DNA of 64,000 nucleotides, taken from assembly GCF_014859695.1 (NCBI RefSeq), contig NZ_JACUTS010000001.1, positions 1-64,000 of the forward strand, given 5' to 3'. The position numbers and the translations under genes are program-made. Under the pieces are notes generated by a model, which made no database searches, was not told the DNA's origin, and saw only the letters and a list, made by a program, of their open reading frames with translations. The DNA comes from Sulfurimonas sp. (GTDB taxonomy: Bacteria > Campylobacterota > Campylobacteria > Campylobacterales > Sulfurimonadaceae). Of the stretch, positions 50,792-61,382 are shown one piece after another (position 1 is the first letter of the stretch; every line of letters begins with the position of its first letter).

Positions 50792-51910
50792 TTAATCTTG
50801 TTGCTGTCTCATATATGAGGGAATATCTAAGTGACTGCCGTCTAGATCACCGCCTACAACCAGTCTTGGGCGGATTTTTGTCACAGGAGTCGGAGCCTCG
50901 TTTACAAAGTTCTCGTTATTTGAACCTGCATGCAAGTCTTTCTCAAAACCTGTTGCAATTATTGTGATTTTTACATAGTTTTCAGGAAGAGAGTCATCTG
51001 TGGAAGTTCCAAAGATAACATCTGCATCTTCATGCGCACTCTCTTGAACCACAATCATAGCTTCGGATGTCTCTATCATAGGAAAGTTAGGATGCATATG
51101 GAAATGAACCAAAACACCCATCGCTCCGTTTATAGAGACATTATCAAGAAGAGGAGACTCTATAGCCGCTTTAATAGCCTCGTATGCCGCATTTTCTCCT
51201 TCATGCTCGCCAACGCCCATAAGCGCCATGCCTTTGTGGCTCATAACCGTTTTCAAGTCGGCGAAGTCAAGGTTGATGTCATTTGAACCTGTAGAGAGAA
51301 TGACGCCTGCTGTTCCGCTTACAGCCTGAGCCAATACGCTGTCGACGATTTTAAAACTGTCTTTAATTCCCAGTTTTCTATCAATAATAGAGAGAAGCTT
51401 GTCATTTGGAATGACTACGATAGAGTCACTCTCTTTTTTAAGCTCTTCAAGTCCCGCTTTTGCAAGTTTGAGTCTTTTTGGAGCTTCAAACATAAAAGGC
51501 TTCGTGACGATTGAAATGGTTAGTGCATCTACCTCTTTGGCAATCTTTGCAATTACCGGAGCAGCTCCGGTTCCGGTTCCGCCGCCAAGACCCGCAGAGA
51601 TAAATACTATGTCAGCTCCCTCAAGAGCTTTTTTTATCTCGTCGTAGTTCTCTAGCGCAGACTCTTTGCCGATTTCAGGTTTCATACCTGCACCAAGACC
51701 CTTTGTAAGCTTCACGCCTATTTGGATTGTTGTTGCACCGACAGTCTCTTTTAATGCTTGAGCGTCTGTGTTTATCATAATCATCTCAATGCCAGTAACA
51801 CCCTCTTTGATCATGTGTCCTATCATGTTGCCGCCGCCGCCGCCTACGCCTACAGCCACAATCCTTGCTCCATTTATGCCACATGCTTCTTCAATTAAAA
51901 ACGGTTCCAT
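50792..51910 (-). CDS. ftsZ: Cell division protein FtsZ
   Basis: GGGGNMIGHM, GLGGGTGTGAAPVIA. Confidence 0.98.
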   Translation of the reverse strand: MEPFLIEEACGINGARIVAVGVGGGGGNMIGHMIKEGVTGIEMIMINTDAQALKETVGATTIQIGVKLTKGLGAGMKPEIGKESALENYDEIKKALEGADIVFISAGLGGGTGTGAAPVIAKIAKEVDALTISIVTKPFMFEAPKRLKLAKAGLEELKKESDSIVVIPNDKLLSIIDRKLGIKDSFKIVDSVLAQAVSGTAGVILSTGSNDINLDFADLKTVMSHKGMALMGVGEHEGENAAYEAIKAAIESPLLDNVSINGAMGVLVHFHMHPNFPMIETSEAMIVVQESAHEDADVIFGTSTDDSLPENYVKITIIATGFEKDLHAGSNNENFVNEAPTPVTKIRPRLVVGGDLDGSHLDIPSYMRQQQD

Positions 51911-51919
51911 ACTCTCTCC

Positions 51920-53278
51920 TTAAAATAACTGTGTTGCCCAGTTCCAAAATTTACTAAAGGCTCCAGCCTCGTCCTCTTTTTTGTTCTTTTTCATAGAAAT
52001 TGAAACAATACCCTCTTTTTTATGACTCTCTTGGAGGTGTGGTGTTGAGATATCAGGTTCTTCGGTTAGGTTTATGCTGCTGTGACCTGTAAGAACTTCG
52101 TTTGAGTGTCTAACTCTTTTGTTTACGTCTATTTCGTACTGTGTGTAGGCAGATGCTGCATACATAACAAGACCGATTGCGCTTGAGTACTCCGGTGAGC
52201 GAAGGTTCTCAAAAAGACCATTCATCTCTTTTGGCTTTGCGAGACGCACAGGCACGGAGCCGAATGTTGCAACCGCAAGCTCTCTCATCCCTTCCATTTG
52301 GGAGAATCCGCCTGTAAGAACTATGCCTGCTCCTATTTTATCTTTTAGTCCGCTGTTTTCGATAAACTGAGCCAAAATCATAAGAGTCTCTTCAACTCTT
52401 GCATAGATTACATTATGCACGACTTCAAGAGAGACTTCATGTGTTGTATTTTCATCGCCTATAATCGGGAGTTCTATTAAGTCGCTGCTTGGATTTAGAA
52501 GTGAGCCGTAGTTTAGTTTTACGCTCTCTGCAATATTGAGCGGAGTGTGCAGCGCCATGGAGAGATCACTTGTCACATGGTTGGAACCAACTCCTAAAAA
52601 GTCGTTATATCTGATGGAGTTGCCTGCGTGAATTGTGATATTGCTGGTGTTTCCGCCCATATCAATAACGGCAATACCAAGCTCTTTTTCATCTTCATTA
52701 AGTGTTGCTATTGAAGATGCATACCCTGTAAGGACAATGTTTTCAACTTCGACACCAGCGCCGCGAACAGCTTTTCTGAGGTTATTTAGGTTTGATTTTT
52801 GCGTTGTGATAATGTGCGTCTCAACCTCAAGTCTCGAAGCATTCATCCCAAGAGGGTCTTCTATATAGTCTTGATCGTCCGCTTTAAAGTTGTAAGGAAG
52901 AGCGTGAAGCACTTCGTACTCGTTTGGAATGTTAGCATTATAAAGAGAGGTCTGCATGACTCGCTCTATCTCTTTAAAACTAACCTCTTTGTTTTGAATA
53001 TTTACGATACCGCTGGAGTTCAAGCTTTTTGTGTAAGCGCCTGAAATGGAGACTATTGCAGTTTTTACTTCGCTGCCAGAGACTCTTTTTGCATCATTGA
53101 GAGCAGTTCTTATAGATCTTGAAGCAAGTTCTATGTTTGTTATGCTTCCTTTTTTTAGACCTTGTGCCTTGCAAGTTCCCGCTCCTGTTATAGCTATGGA
53201 GTTATCGTCAGCTATCTCTGCGATAATTGCACATATTTTTGTCGAACCAATATCTATGGCTAAAACAGTTCTGCTCAA
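51920..53278 (-). CDS. ftsA: Cell division protein FtsA
   Basis: AIDIGSTKICAIIAE, VIDMGGNTSNITIH, IVLTGGFSQMEG. Confidence 0.97.
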   Translation of the reverse strand: MSRTVLAIDIGSTKICAIIAEIADDNSIAITGAGTCKAQGLKKGSITNIELASRSIRTALNDAKRVSGSEVKTAIVSISGAYTKSLNSSGIVNIQNKEVSFKEIERVMQTSLYNANIPNEYEVLHALPYNFKADDQDYIEDPLGMNASRLEVETHIITTQKSNLNNLRKAVRGAGVEVENIVLTGYASSIATLNEDEKELGIAVIDMGGNTSNITIHAGNSIRYNDFLGVGSNHVTSDLSMALHTPLNIAESVKLNYGSLLNPSSDLIELPIIGDENTTHEVSLEVVHNVIYARVEETLMILAQFIENSGLKDKIGAGIVLTGGFSQMEGMRELAVATFGSVPVRLAKPKEMNGLFENLRSPEYSSAIGLVMYAASAYTQYEIDVNKRVRHSNEVLTGHSSINLTEEPDISTPHLQESHKKEGIVSISMKKNKKEDEAGAFSKFWNWATQLF

Positions 53279-53279
53279 C

Positions 53280-54752
53280 TTATAGTCCTTCGATAAATAT
53301 CTCAGTTTTGTACTTGTTTTGCAGGATTTTAATCAACCCTTCGTTAAACATAGCACTTTTCAATCTAGCGATAACATCGTTTTGATTGCTGTTATCGTTC
53401 TCAAGCAGCTTTTGTTCCAAGATGTTATACATAACAACGTTTCCGCTCTCAAGAGCAATGTAGCCTCTCTTTGAGTTTTTAGTAACAAGAGTGTTTAAGA
53501 ACTCGTTTGCATCACTTTCGCTTAGATCTGTTAGCTTGTTATAATCATTAACCGTTATAAAATCGGTTGTTTTGCCTTTAAATGTAGCGAATGAGTTTTT
53601 TGCCAGCTCTGAGACTCTTATTTTTCTCTCTTGATCAATATACATAGCAGTAACTTCACTCTTGGCATCTTCATAGCTTTTTGGTTGTGAAGGGTTAACT
53701 TTTACAAGTTCAAATGTAAAATAGTCATCACCGACCATTATAGGTTTAGAAAAGGGCGAGAGAGGAGTTAAGCCAGATACTACATCAATAGCGTCTTTGC
53801 CAAAAGGGTTGTTTGAGAGAGAGATGGTCGCACTTTTTATCTCTTGCTCGCTTACCTCTCCCTTTTTGTGTGCTATATAGCCTCTTAATGCCTCTTTTTT
53901 AGTCTCTTTTGCATTAAGTTCACTAACAACCATGCTTCTTGCATCTTCTAAAGAGAGTATTTTTCCCTCGCTATCTTTGAAGTTCAGTTTGTTCTCATCA
54001 TAGTACTGAGCGATTGTAGCATCATCATATTCAAGTGAGAGTTTTGGCTGTTTGATGAACTTCAGATCATAACGTACCTCACTCATAAAGCTGTTTTTCA
54101 TCTTCTCCCAAAAAGGTTTTAGGGAAGCATCAGATGTATCGACATTTATTTGGCTTACATCTAAGAGTTTATACTCTATCTTGTCTGCGATATTCATTGC
54201 AGTGTTTAAGATTTTATTTTCACTCTCCTGCACCTCTACAGGTAGAAGCTTCAATGTTTTTTTGATAAGAAGCTCTTTTTTTACGTCAGCCTCATACTCT
54301 TTGATGCTTAGGTTGTTTCTTAATAGAGCCTGTTTGTATATCTCTTTGTCAAAAACACCATCTTTGTGGAAAAAATCCTGCTTTTTGATCTCATCTAAAA
54401 GTTCTGTGTCGCTGATTTGCAAATCATAAGATTTAGCCAGGTTGAGGACGAGTGCTTGCTGCGTTAAGTATTGAAGAGCCTGTGATTTTAGACCAAAACT
54501 TTTTGCTTTTTCTTCATCAAACTCTCCTTGGAACATCTGTGAGTATTGATTGTAAAGATTTGAATAACTTTTTTGAAGCTCTCCCATTGTTATCTCAACA
54601 CTACCTACTTTTGCTACTGCTCCGGCCTTATCTCCATAGTTGTATTGACCCCATCCGACAAAGCCGGCACCGACAAAAGCGATAGTAGAAATCCAGATAG
54701 TTATTATGAGATATTTTTTATGTCTTTGCATCCATGTGATCATCGGTTTCAA
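53280..54752 (-). CDS. SurA_N/PpiD-like peptidyl-prolyl isomerase
   Basis: N-terminal TM, SurA_N-like helical domain, PpiD-like architecture. Confidence 0.85.
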   Translation of the reverse strand: MKPMITWMQRHKKYLIITIWISTIAFVGAGFVGWGQYNYGDKAGAVAKVGSVEITMGELQKSYSNLYNQYSQMFQGEFDEEKAKSFGLKSQALQYLTQQALVLNLAKSYDLQISDTELLDEIKKQDFFHKDGVFDKEIYKQALLRNNLSIKEYEADVKKELLIKKTLKLLPVEVQESENKILNTAMNIADKIEYKLLDVSQINVDTSDASLKPFWEKMKNSFMSEVRYDLKFIKQPKLSLEYDDATIAQYYDENKLNFKDSEGKILSLEDARSMVVSELNAKETKKEALRGYIAHKKGEVSEQEIKSATISLSNNPFGKDAIDVVSGLTPLSPFSKPIMVGDDYFTFELVKVNPSQPKSYEDAKSEVTAMYIDQERKIRVSELAKNSFATFKGKTTDFITVNDYNKLTDLSESDANEFLNTLVTKNSKRGYIALESGNVVMYNILEQKLLENDNSNQNDVIARLKSAMFNEGLIKILQNKYKTEIFIEGL

Positions 54753-54894
54753 GCCTTGTTTATGATATTTTTGTAATTTTAGGTAAATTCGTATTAAACC
54801 TTGATAAAGAGAGCTTATGGTGATAGTAACTAAATATGAGTGTTAATTAAAAGGTGGTAAAATTTATCAACAAAGAGTTAAGAAAGGATTTTTA

Positions 54895-55245
54895 ATGAGC
54901 ACTATCGAAAAATACTCAAATATTAAAGAAGAGTTGCCAAAACTGCCAGAGGTATTGCTAAATACGATTCAATCGGATGTCTTAGAGATAAAGAGCATAA
55001 ATAAAGAGTGCGAGAAATATATTCAAAACTGTGCAAAGATGCCTGAATTTAAAGAGGCATTTTATGTTGTTTACTCAAAATATATTGATAGAGACAATCA
55101 TCAATATGAGAAGTTTATTTTTTTAGGCAAAGATGGCGAAGAGCTCTTTGATGTAAGTGGAGCAGAGATGGAGCTTCACGGACTTTTGGCATGTACGAAC
55201 CTTGAGCTTACTCCAGAGTATGAAGCTGTGGAGTTAAAAAAATAG
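54895..55245 (+). CDS. Conserved hypothetical protein
   Basis: ORF with RBS, 4 bp before bioA. Confidence 0.65.
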   Translation: MSTIEKYSNIKEELPKLPEVLLNTIQSDVLEIKSINKECEKYIQNCAKMPEFKEAFYVVYSKYIDRDNHQYEKFIFLGKDGEELFDVSGAEMELHGLLACTNLELTPEYEAVELKK

Positions 55246-55248
55246 TAT

Positions 55249-56550
55249 ATGAATAATTTAGAGTTAAAAAAGAGAGACTTGGAGGTTTTGTGGCACCCAT
55301 GTACGCAGATGAAAGACCATGAAACACTCCCATTAATCCCAATAAAAAAGGCTCATGGAGTATACCTGGAAGATTTTGAGGGCAACTCTTATATAGATGC
55401 TGTTAGCAGCTGGTGGGTCAATCTTTTCGGACATACCAACAGTTATATCAACGAAAAAATCAAAGAGCAGCTAGATACTCTAGAGCATGTGATTTTGGCA
55501 GGATTTACGCATGAGCAGGTAGTGAGACTCTCTGAGCGGTTGGTAAAACTAACACCAAAGGGACTTAGTAAATGCTTCTATGCCGACAACGGCTCAAGTG
55601 CCGTTGAAGTAGCGCTAAAGATGAGCTTTCATGCTCATAAAAATAGCGCCAAAGAGAGAAAACTTTTTGTTTCTCTGAGTAACTCATACCACGGCGAGAC
55701 AATAGGTGCACTTAGCGTAGGCGATGTGAAACTATATAAAGATACTTACGAGCCGCTTCTTATCCGAACCGTTCAGACTCCTGTTCCAAAAGATATGAGT
55801 ATAGAGGCGGCTAGAGAGGCGGCTTTGGCATTTGGAGAGTTGTGTGAAGAGAGGGCTGATGAGATAAGCGCTATTATACTTGAGCCGCTTGTTCAGGGTG
55901 CAGGATATATGCATATGTACAATAAAGAGTTTTTGGTTTTGGTGCGTGACATTTGCAACAGTTACGACATTCACATGATAGCCGATGAAGTGATGGTCGG
56001 TTTTGGAAGAACGGGCGAGATGTTTGCATGCCAGAGCGCTAACATAACACCTGATTTTATAGTTTTGTCAAAAGGGCTTACAGGTGGCTATCTGCCTCTC
56101 TCAGTCGTACTAACAACAGATGAGATATATGCCAAGTTTTATTGTGACTATAACGAGCATAAAGCATTTTTGCACTCCCACAGTTATACCGGAAATGCTC
56201 TTGCCTGCGCCGCTGCAAATGCAACTCTTGATATTTTCCAGAGAGATAACGTTATAGAAGAAAATAGAAAAACCGCTGAGTATATGGCAGAAAAACTCTT
56301 AAAGTTTCAAGAGCTTGAAAATGTCGCTTCCATTAGGCAGACCGGCATGATTTGCGCAGTGGAGTTAAAAGGGTACACACCAGAGGAGCGAATAGGGCTT
56401 AGAGTATATCAATACGGGCTTGATAACGGTGTTCTGTTACGTCCGCTTGGTCATGTAGTCTACTTTATGCCGCCCTATATTATCACAAAAGATGAGTGCG
56501 ACAAGATGATGGACACTGCTTACTCAGCTATAAAGAGTCTTCTTAAATAG
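55249..56550 (+). CDS. bioA: Adenosylmethionine-8-amino-7-oxononanoate aminotransferase
   Basis: VLWHPCTQMKDHE, DAVSSWWVNLFGH, VLSKGLTGGYLPLS. Confidence 0.96.
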   Translation: MNNLELKKRDLEVLWHPCTQMKDHETLPLIPIKKAHGVYLEDFEGNSYIDAVSSWWVNLFGHTNSYINEKIKEQLDTLEHVILAGFTHEQVVRLSERLVKLTPKGLSKCFYADNGSSAVEVALKMSFHAHKNSAKERKLFVSLSNSYHGETIGALSVGDVKLYKDTYEPLLIRTVQTPVPKDMSIEAAREAALAFGELCEERADEISAIILEPLVQGAGYMHMYNKEFLVLVRDICNSYDIHMIADEVMVGFGRTGEMFACQSANITPDFIVLSKGLTGGYLPLSVVLTTDEIYAKFYCDYNEHKAFLHSHSYTGNALACAAANATLDIFQRDNVIEENRKTAEYMAEKLLKFQELENVASIRQTGMICAVELKGYTPEERIGLRVYQYGLDNGVLLRPLGHVVYFMPPYIITKDECDKMMDTAYSAIKSLLK

Positions 56551-56554
56551 AAGT

Positions 56555-57145
56555 TTAATCAAAAGCAGAGTCGTTTTTAGTGTTATCCAGCAGAAGAAGT
56601 CTGCAGCTCTTCTCTAAAATGGCAATTTTTTTTGCCATCTCGTGAACATCTCTGTTAAAAGTGTAGACTCCATAACCTCTAATAACCATGATGTCTGTTT
56701 TTTTACTCTGAAAATAGTAGGCAATCTCACTGCTTGCTCTCTCATACCAGTCATCAAAGCTTCTAGGGTCAACTATCTCAATGGAACCCAACTCTTTGTA
56801 TCCGAAATAATCTTTTGGGGTAATGATATTGTGGTCTAGCGAATATGCCGTTGTAAAAGGGGGCATACTAAAACAGATAAATTTAGCGTCGGATATTTGG
56901 GAGTAGATGCTGTGATGAATATTTGAGTCAATACTCGCTTGGTTCCATCTGTAATCTTTTTTATAATAAAGCTCTATAAGTGAACTCTCATCAAGCGCGT
57001 CAAATATAGCTTCTTTAGTATTGATTACAAAGCGGTTTGATTCGGTTTTTGCAGAGATGGAGCCGTGATATATGCCGAAAAAATCTTTTCTAAACATTGA
57101 TAGTGCAAGTCCGGAGAGTTTCTTTTTGAGATGATCTTTATTCAT
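56555..57145 (-). CDS. Class II aldolase/adducin family protein
   Basis: FGIYHGSISAKTESNRFVINTKEAIFDAL; MVIRGYGVYTFNRDVHEMAKK. Confidence 0.7.
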   Translation of the reverse strand: MNKDHLKKKLSGLALSMFRKDFFGIYHGSISAKTESNRFVINTKEAIFDALDESSLIELYYKKDYRWNQASIDSNIHHSIYSQISDAKFICFSMPPFTTAYSLDHNIITPKDYFGYKELGSIEIVDPRSFDDWYERASSEIAYYFQSKKTDIMVIRGYGVYTFNRDVHEMAKKIAILEKSCRLLLLDNTKNDSAFD

Positions 57146-57188
57146 TAAAATTGCTCTTTTGTTGAAATATAAAAGTTTATCACAAAGC

Positions 57189-57563
57189 TTACTTTAAAAC
57201 AACGTCATCAAAAAAGAGTTCTCTATTGTTCTCGAAGTTTTCAACTAGGTTTGTAAAGCATCCCCCAAGCTCTCTGATTGTTTCAATATTTGGCTCAATA
57301 TATATCTTATTTGCCTTTTTTTGCATTTTTATGACGCCTGCTTCACGAAGCAGTTGCAGATGTTTGGATATTGTAGGCAGTGAGTATTCAAAGTGCTCGG
57401 CAATTGTCGATACGCAGGTAGCATGCGGATTTACTTTTACTTTAGGATTCTTCTTGTCGATAGAGCAGACATAGCCGCCGGTAAAAATATTTTTAAAGAT
57501 TAGAAAACGGGTCTCATTACCCAGAGCCTTGAAAATCTTGATTTTTTGTTGCATATCGAGCAT
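57189..57563 (-). CDS. ArsR family regulator
   Basis: LGNETRFLIFKNI, CVSTIAEHFEYSLPTISKHLQLLREAGVI. Confidence 0.92.
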   Translation of the reverse strand: MLDMQQKIKIFKALGNETRFLIFKNIFTGGYVCSIDKKNPKVKVNPHATCVSTIAEHFEYSLPTISKHLQLLREAGVIKMQKKANKIYIEPNIETIRELGGCFTNLVENFENNRELFFDDVVLK

Positions 57564-57579
57564 CTATTTTCCTTGACAA

Positions 57580-57632
57580 ATTATTTAGATAATTATATCA
57601 TACCAAAAGGTATTTAGTTAAATGCCTAAATA
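57580..57632. promoter_or_regulatory. Candidate ArsR operators between divergent genes
   Basis: ATTAT-TTAG-ATAAT (57580-57593) and TATTTAG-N8-CTAAATA (57611-57632). Confidence 0.5.
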
Positions 57633-57656
57633 AGCAAATAGCTTAAAGGAAAGATT

Positions 57657-58136
57657 ATGAAAAAAGTATCAGGAAGGTTGTTTCATACAGCACTGTTAGT
57701 AATGTTACTGCTCTCTAGCAGTTTGTACGCTCAAGAGAGTGGGAAAACGGTGCTTATTAACGAGGCAAAAAAAGAGGCGGGTGAAGTGACCCCTGAGCAA
57801 CTAAAAGAGATGATAGAGGATGAAGAGGTCATTATTCTTGACGTAAGAGAGAGTGAGCAAAGGACAGAAGGATACCTTTTTAGTGACTTTGCATCAGTAA
57901 ATACGATTTCCATTACCCGCGGTAATTTAGAGTGGGAGATAGAGGATAAAATCAAAGACAAAGAGACTCCTGTTGTTACTTACTGCAGAAATGGCGGTCG
58001 TGGTGCGCTTGCGGCTCAAACATTAAAGAAGATGGGCTACAAAAATGCCAAAAATCTCAAAGGCGGGATTCAGGATTGGGCAAAAGCCGGTTATAGCGTA
58101 AAAACTGGATTGGGCGTTTTTAAAATAGCAAAATAG
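57657..58136 (+). CDS. Secreted rhodanese-like sulfurtransferase
   Basis: Signal peptide, EEVIILDVRESEQRTEGY, VVTYCRNGGRGALAAQTLKKMGY. Confidence 0.93.
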   Translation: MKKVSGRLFHTALLVMLLLSSSLYAQESGKTVLINEAKKEAGEVTPEQLKEMIEDEEVIILDVRESEQRTEGYLFSDFASVNTISITRGNLEWEIEDKIKDKETPVVTYCRNGGRGALAAQTLKKMGYKNAKNLKGGIQDWAKAGYSVKTGLGVFKIAK

Positions 58137-58146
58137 GAGATAAAAA

Positions 58147-58500
58147 ATGATAACGATTATTCTGAACCATGAGCCTTATGACGGCTCTGATATTACGTGG
58201 AATGCCCTGCGTCTCGCTTCAACACTACATAAAAACGCAGAAGATGTAAACATCTTTTTAATGAATGATGCAGTTGATTTAGCAAGAGACAAAACAAAAA
58301 AGCCTGATAGCTATGACCATGATTTGGTTTTAATGCTAAAAAAACTCTATGCAGATGGAGTTTCACTGCAAGCTTGCGGAACATGTAGCGCAAGATGCGG
58401 CATTTTTAAAAACGAACCCTACTTTGATGAGAAAGTATCCTCAACAATGCAGGTTCTATCAGATTGGGTTGTAGGCAGTAAACAGGTGCTTACATTTTGA
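58147..58500 (+). CDS. DsrE family protein
   Basis: LRLASTLHKNAEDVNIFLMNDAVDLA, LQACGTCSARCGI. Confidence 0.88.
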   Translation: MITIILNHEPYDGSDITWNALRLASTLHKNAEDVNIFLMNDAVDLARDKTKKPDSYDHDLVLMLKKLYADGVSLQACGTCSARCGIFKNEPYFDEKVSSTMQVLSDWVVGSKQVLTF

Positions 58501-58518
58501 TTTAAATAGGAGGATTCC

Positions 58519-59643
58519 CTATTTAAACCAGCTTTTCATCTTCTCGATGGCAGAGTCCAAAACGCTCTCGTGCGGTTTTGACTCTATGCCGAAAGACTCT
58601 TGAAGTTTGCTAAGGAGTTCGCGCTGCTCATCGGTCAGTTTTTTAGGGTAGGTGATGTTTACCTGTGCGATGAGATCTCCCTTACCGTGACCGTGAACAT
58701 CCTCGATGCCTTCGCCTCTAAAAACAAACTGCTGCTTATCTTTTGTACCGATATCAAGCTTTAGCTCAAGTTCTCCCGTTAGTGAAGGGATAGCGAGACT
58801 CTCTCCCGCAACAGCCTGAGTAAAAAATATAGGAATTGCGATGTAGACGTCATTTGCGTCTCTTTGAAAGTGCTTATCGGGTCTTACGTTAAAAGTGACA
58901 TACAAATCGCCTCTTGTACCGCGTTTGCCGATATTTCCTTTTCCTGAGACTCTGAGGCGGTTACCGCTGTCAATCCCTTTTGGGATTTTAATGGTTACAT
59001 TGCCTTTTTCTTCATGATACCCTTTCCCATCACAGCTACCGCAATGCGCTGAGGGTGCAGAACCGCTTCCATGACACACAGGGCAGGTTTGAGAAAATGT
59101 CATAAAACCCTGTTTTATAAAGATTTGACCTTGCCCTCTACATTGATGACATGTGGAGAGTTTGCCGTCTTTAGCACCCGTACCCTTACAGCTGTTGCAT
59201 GAGTTTTTGTACTTAAACTCTATATCTTTTTCGCAACCAAATACCGCTTCGTTGAAACTGATGGTCATGTCAACATTCATATCAAGCGGATACTTCTCCG
59301 TATCTGCCGGATTTTGGCGACGGCGCGACGAGCCCCCAAAACCGTTAAACATCTCTTCAAAGATTGAACCTAAATCATCAAACCCTCCAGAAGAACGACC
59401 TCTTCCGCCGCCCATGCCTTGAAGCCCCTCTTTGCCATATCTATCGTAAACACTTCGCTGTTTTTCATCGCTTAGACACTGATAAGCTTCGTTGCAGAGT
59501 TTAAATTTATGTTCGGCTTCACTGTCACCCTGATTTTTGTCTGGATGATAAATTTTCGCCATTTTTCTATAAGCTTTTTTGATTGTAGTTTGGTCGGCAT
59601 CTCTTGAGATTTCCAATATTTCGTAATAGCTTAAATCCTGCAT
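58519..59643 (-). CDS. dnaJ: Chaperone DnaJ
   Basis: J domain HPDKN, G/F region, four CXXCXGXG repeats. Confidence 0.97.
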   Translation of the reverse strand: MQDLSYYEILEISRDADQTTIKKAYRKMAKIYHPDKNQGDSEAEHKFKLCNEAYQCLSDEKQRSVYDRYGKEGLQGMGGGRGRSSGGFDDLGSIFEEMFNGFGGSSRRRQNPADTEKYPLDMNVDMTISFNEAVFGCEKDIEFKYKNSCNSCKGTGAKDGKLSTCHQCRGQGQIFIKQGFMTFSQTCPVCHGSGSAPSAHCGSCDGKGYHEEKGNVTIKIPKGIDSGNRLRVSGKGNIGKRGTRGDLYVTFNVRPDKHFQRDANDVYIAIPIFFTQAVAGESLAIPSLTGELELKLDIGTKDKQQFVFRGEGIEDVHGHGKGDLIAQVNITYPKKLTDEQRELLSKLQESFGIESKPHESVLDSAIEKMKSWFK

Positions 59644-59719
59644 ATTATTTTAATATCCTAACATCTAAAATTTTTTCGCAATTATATCGTTTTAAATTTA
59701 ATCTATGTATAATCCCTTT

Positions 59720-60811
59720 ATGAAACATTTTACACTCTATTTAACCTTGTTTTTACTCTTTACGGGCTGTTCTAAAGAGCCTCCGGTGAGCTTTTCAAAC
59801 ATGCCCGATACCAATCTTTACAAGAGCGATTTTAGCGAGCTTCCAAACTGGAGCCAAGAGGATTATGCAAATGCGCTAGAGTCGTTTGTGCGTAGCTGCA
59901 AAACGGCTAAAACACAAGAGATTTATGCTGATTTATGCATTAGAGCAACAGATGCCGTAGATGCCAAAGGGTTTTTAACGACCTACTTTACTCCATATAA
60001 AATAGCTCTGCCAAATAGTTCGCAAGATGGGCTTCTAACAGGCTATTATGAGCCTGAGCTAAGAGGTTCACTGACTAAAAAAGAGCCATATATCTACCCA
60101 GTATATAGAACTCCAAAAGATTTAGTTGTCGTTGATCTGGGCGAGCAGTATCCCGAACTAAAAAGCTATAGGTTAAGAGGTAAAATTATCGGCAATAGGC
60201 TTGTGCCTTTCCATGATAGAGAAGATGCTGTAAAAAATGAACTTGATGCGGAGATTATCTGCTATACGGACTCGAAAATTGATCTCTTCTTTTTAGAGGT
60301 TCAAGGTTCGGGAAGAGTAAGTCTTGATAATGGAAGCACTATATTTGTCGGTTATGAGAACCAAAACGGGCACAAATACGCCTCAATTGGAAAATATCTT
60401 GTAAATATGGGCGAAATAGCTCTGGAAGATATTTCGCTTCAGAGCATAAAAGCGTGGTTAGAGCAAAATCCCTCAAGGATTGATGAAGTGCTCAACTACA
60501 ACAAGTCTATGGTCTTTTTCAGACAAAAAGAGCATGCGGCAAGCGGTTCGCTCGGGGTTGTGCTTACTCCAAAACGCTCAATCGCGGTAGATAGAAGGTA
60601 TATTCCACTGGGAAGCATGCTCTATCTGAGCGCACAGGACGAAGCTGTCTCTTTTAACCGTGTCGTTATGGCTGAGGATACGGGCGGTGCCATCAAGGGG
60701 AGTGTGAGAGCCGATATATTTATGGGCTACGGGGAGGAAGCAAAAGAGGTGGCGGGCAGACTAAAAGCGCCTCTGAAGCTCTGGATACTTTTGCCAAAAG
60801 GGAGCTCTTGA
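59720..60811 (+). CDS. mltA: MltA-type murein transglycosylase lipoprotein
   Basis: Lipobox LFTGCSK; GLLTGYYEPELRGS, VQGSGRV, AEDTGGAIKG. Confidence 0.93.
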   Translation: MKHFTLYLTLFLLFTGCSKEPPVSFSNMPDTNLYKSDFSELPNWSQEDYANALESFVRSCKTAKTQEIYADLCIRATDAVDAKGFLTTYFTPYKIALPNSSQDGLLTGYYEPELRGSLTKKEPYIYPVYRTPKDLVVVDLGEQYPELKSYRLRGKIIGNRLVPFHDREDAVKNELDAEIICYTDSKIDLFFLEVQGSGRVSLDNGSTIFVGYENQNGHKYASIGKYLVNMGEIALEDISLQSIKAWLEQNPSRIDEVLNYNKSMVFFRQKEHAASGSLGVVLTPKRSIAVDRRYIPLGSMLYLSAQDEAVSFNRVVMAEDTGGAIKGSVRADIFMGYGEEAKEVAGRLKAPLKLWILLPKGSS

Positions 60812-61380
60812 TGAACGGCTCACTGGAGAAGTTTAACAAACTGGTAGATGCCCTGCAAGAACTCCCTACCATCGGGAAGAAATCGGCAACAAGGCTTGCT
60901 TACCACATGGTTATGAAAGATAGATTTACCGGGATGAAAATTTCCCATGCAATCGAAGAGGCTCTTGGATCTCTCAAAGAGTGCAGTTCATGCGGTGGCA
61001 TGAGTGAAGATGAGCTCTGCTTTATTTGCTGTGATGAGAGCAGGGATGAGATGCTTTTATGCATAGTTGAAAATGCAAAAGATATATTGATTTTAGAGGA
61101 AAACGCACTTTTTGGCGGAAGATATTTTGTTCTGGAATCATTAGCGGAGTTTGATTTCTCAAAACTGGAGAGATTGGTCTCCTCCGGTGTACAAGAGATA
61201 GTCTTTGCTCTAACGCCATCTATTGCAAATGATGCGGTTATGTTATATATTGAAGATAAATTAAGTAATTTTAATATAAACTACTCAAAAATTGCTCAAG
61301 GCGTTCCAACCGGAGTGAGTTTAGAAAATATTGATATTTTGTCTTTAACGAGAGCGTTATCGGGCAGAGTAAAGGTTTAA
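60811..61380 (+). CDS. recR: Recombination protein RecR
   Basis: LPTIGKKSATRLAYHM, C4 zinc finger, toprim, GVPTGVSLENIDILSL. Confidence 0.96.
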   Translation: MNGSLEKFNKLVDALQELPTIGKKSATRLAYHMVMKDRFTGMKISHAIEEALGSLKECSSCGGMSEDELCFICCDESRDEMLLCIVENAKDILILEENALFGGRYFVLESLAEFDFSKLERLVSSGVQEIVFALTPSIANDAVMLYIEDKLSNFNINYSKIAQGVPTGVSLENIDILSLTRALSGRVKV

Positions 61381-61382
61381 AT

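Noticed and set aside
51399-51647. ORF antisense to ftsZ (SFGMTTIESLSFLSSS...)
   Set aside because: Low-complexity Ser-rich shadow translation of a conserved gene.
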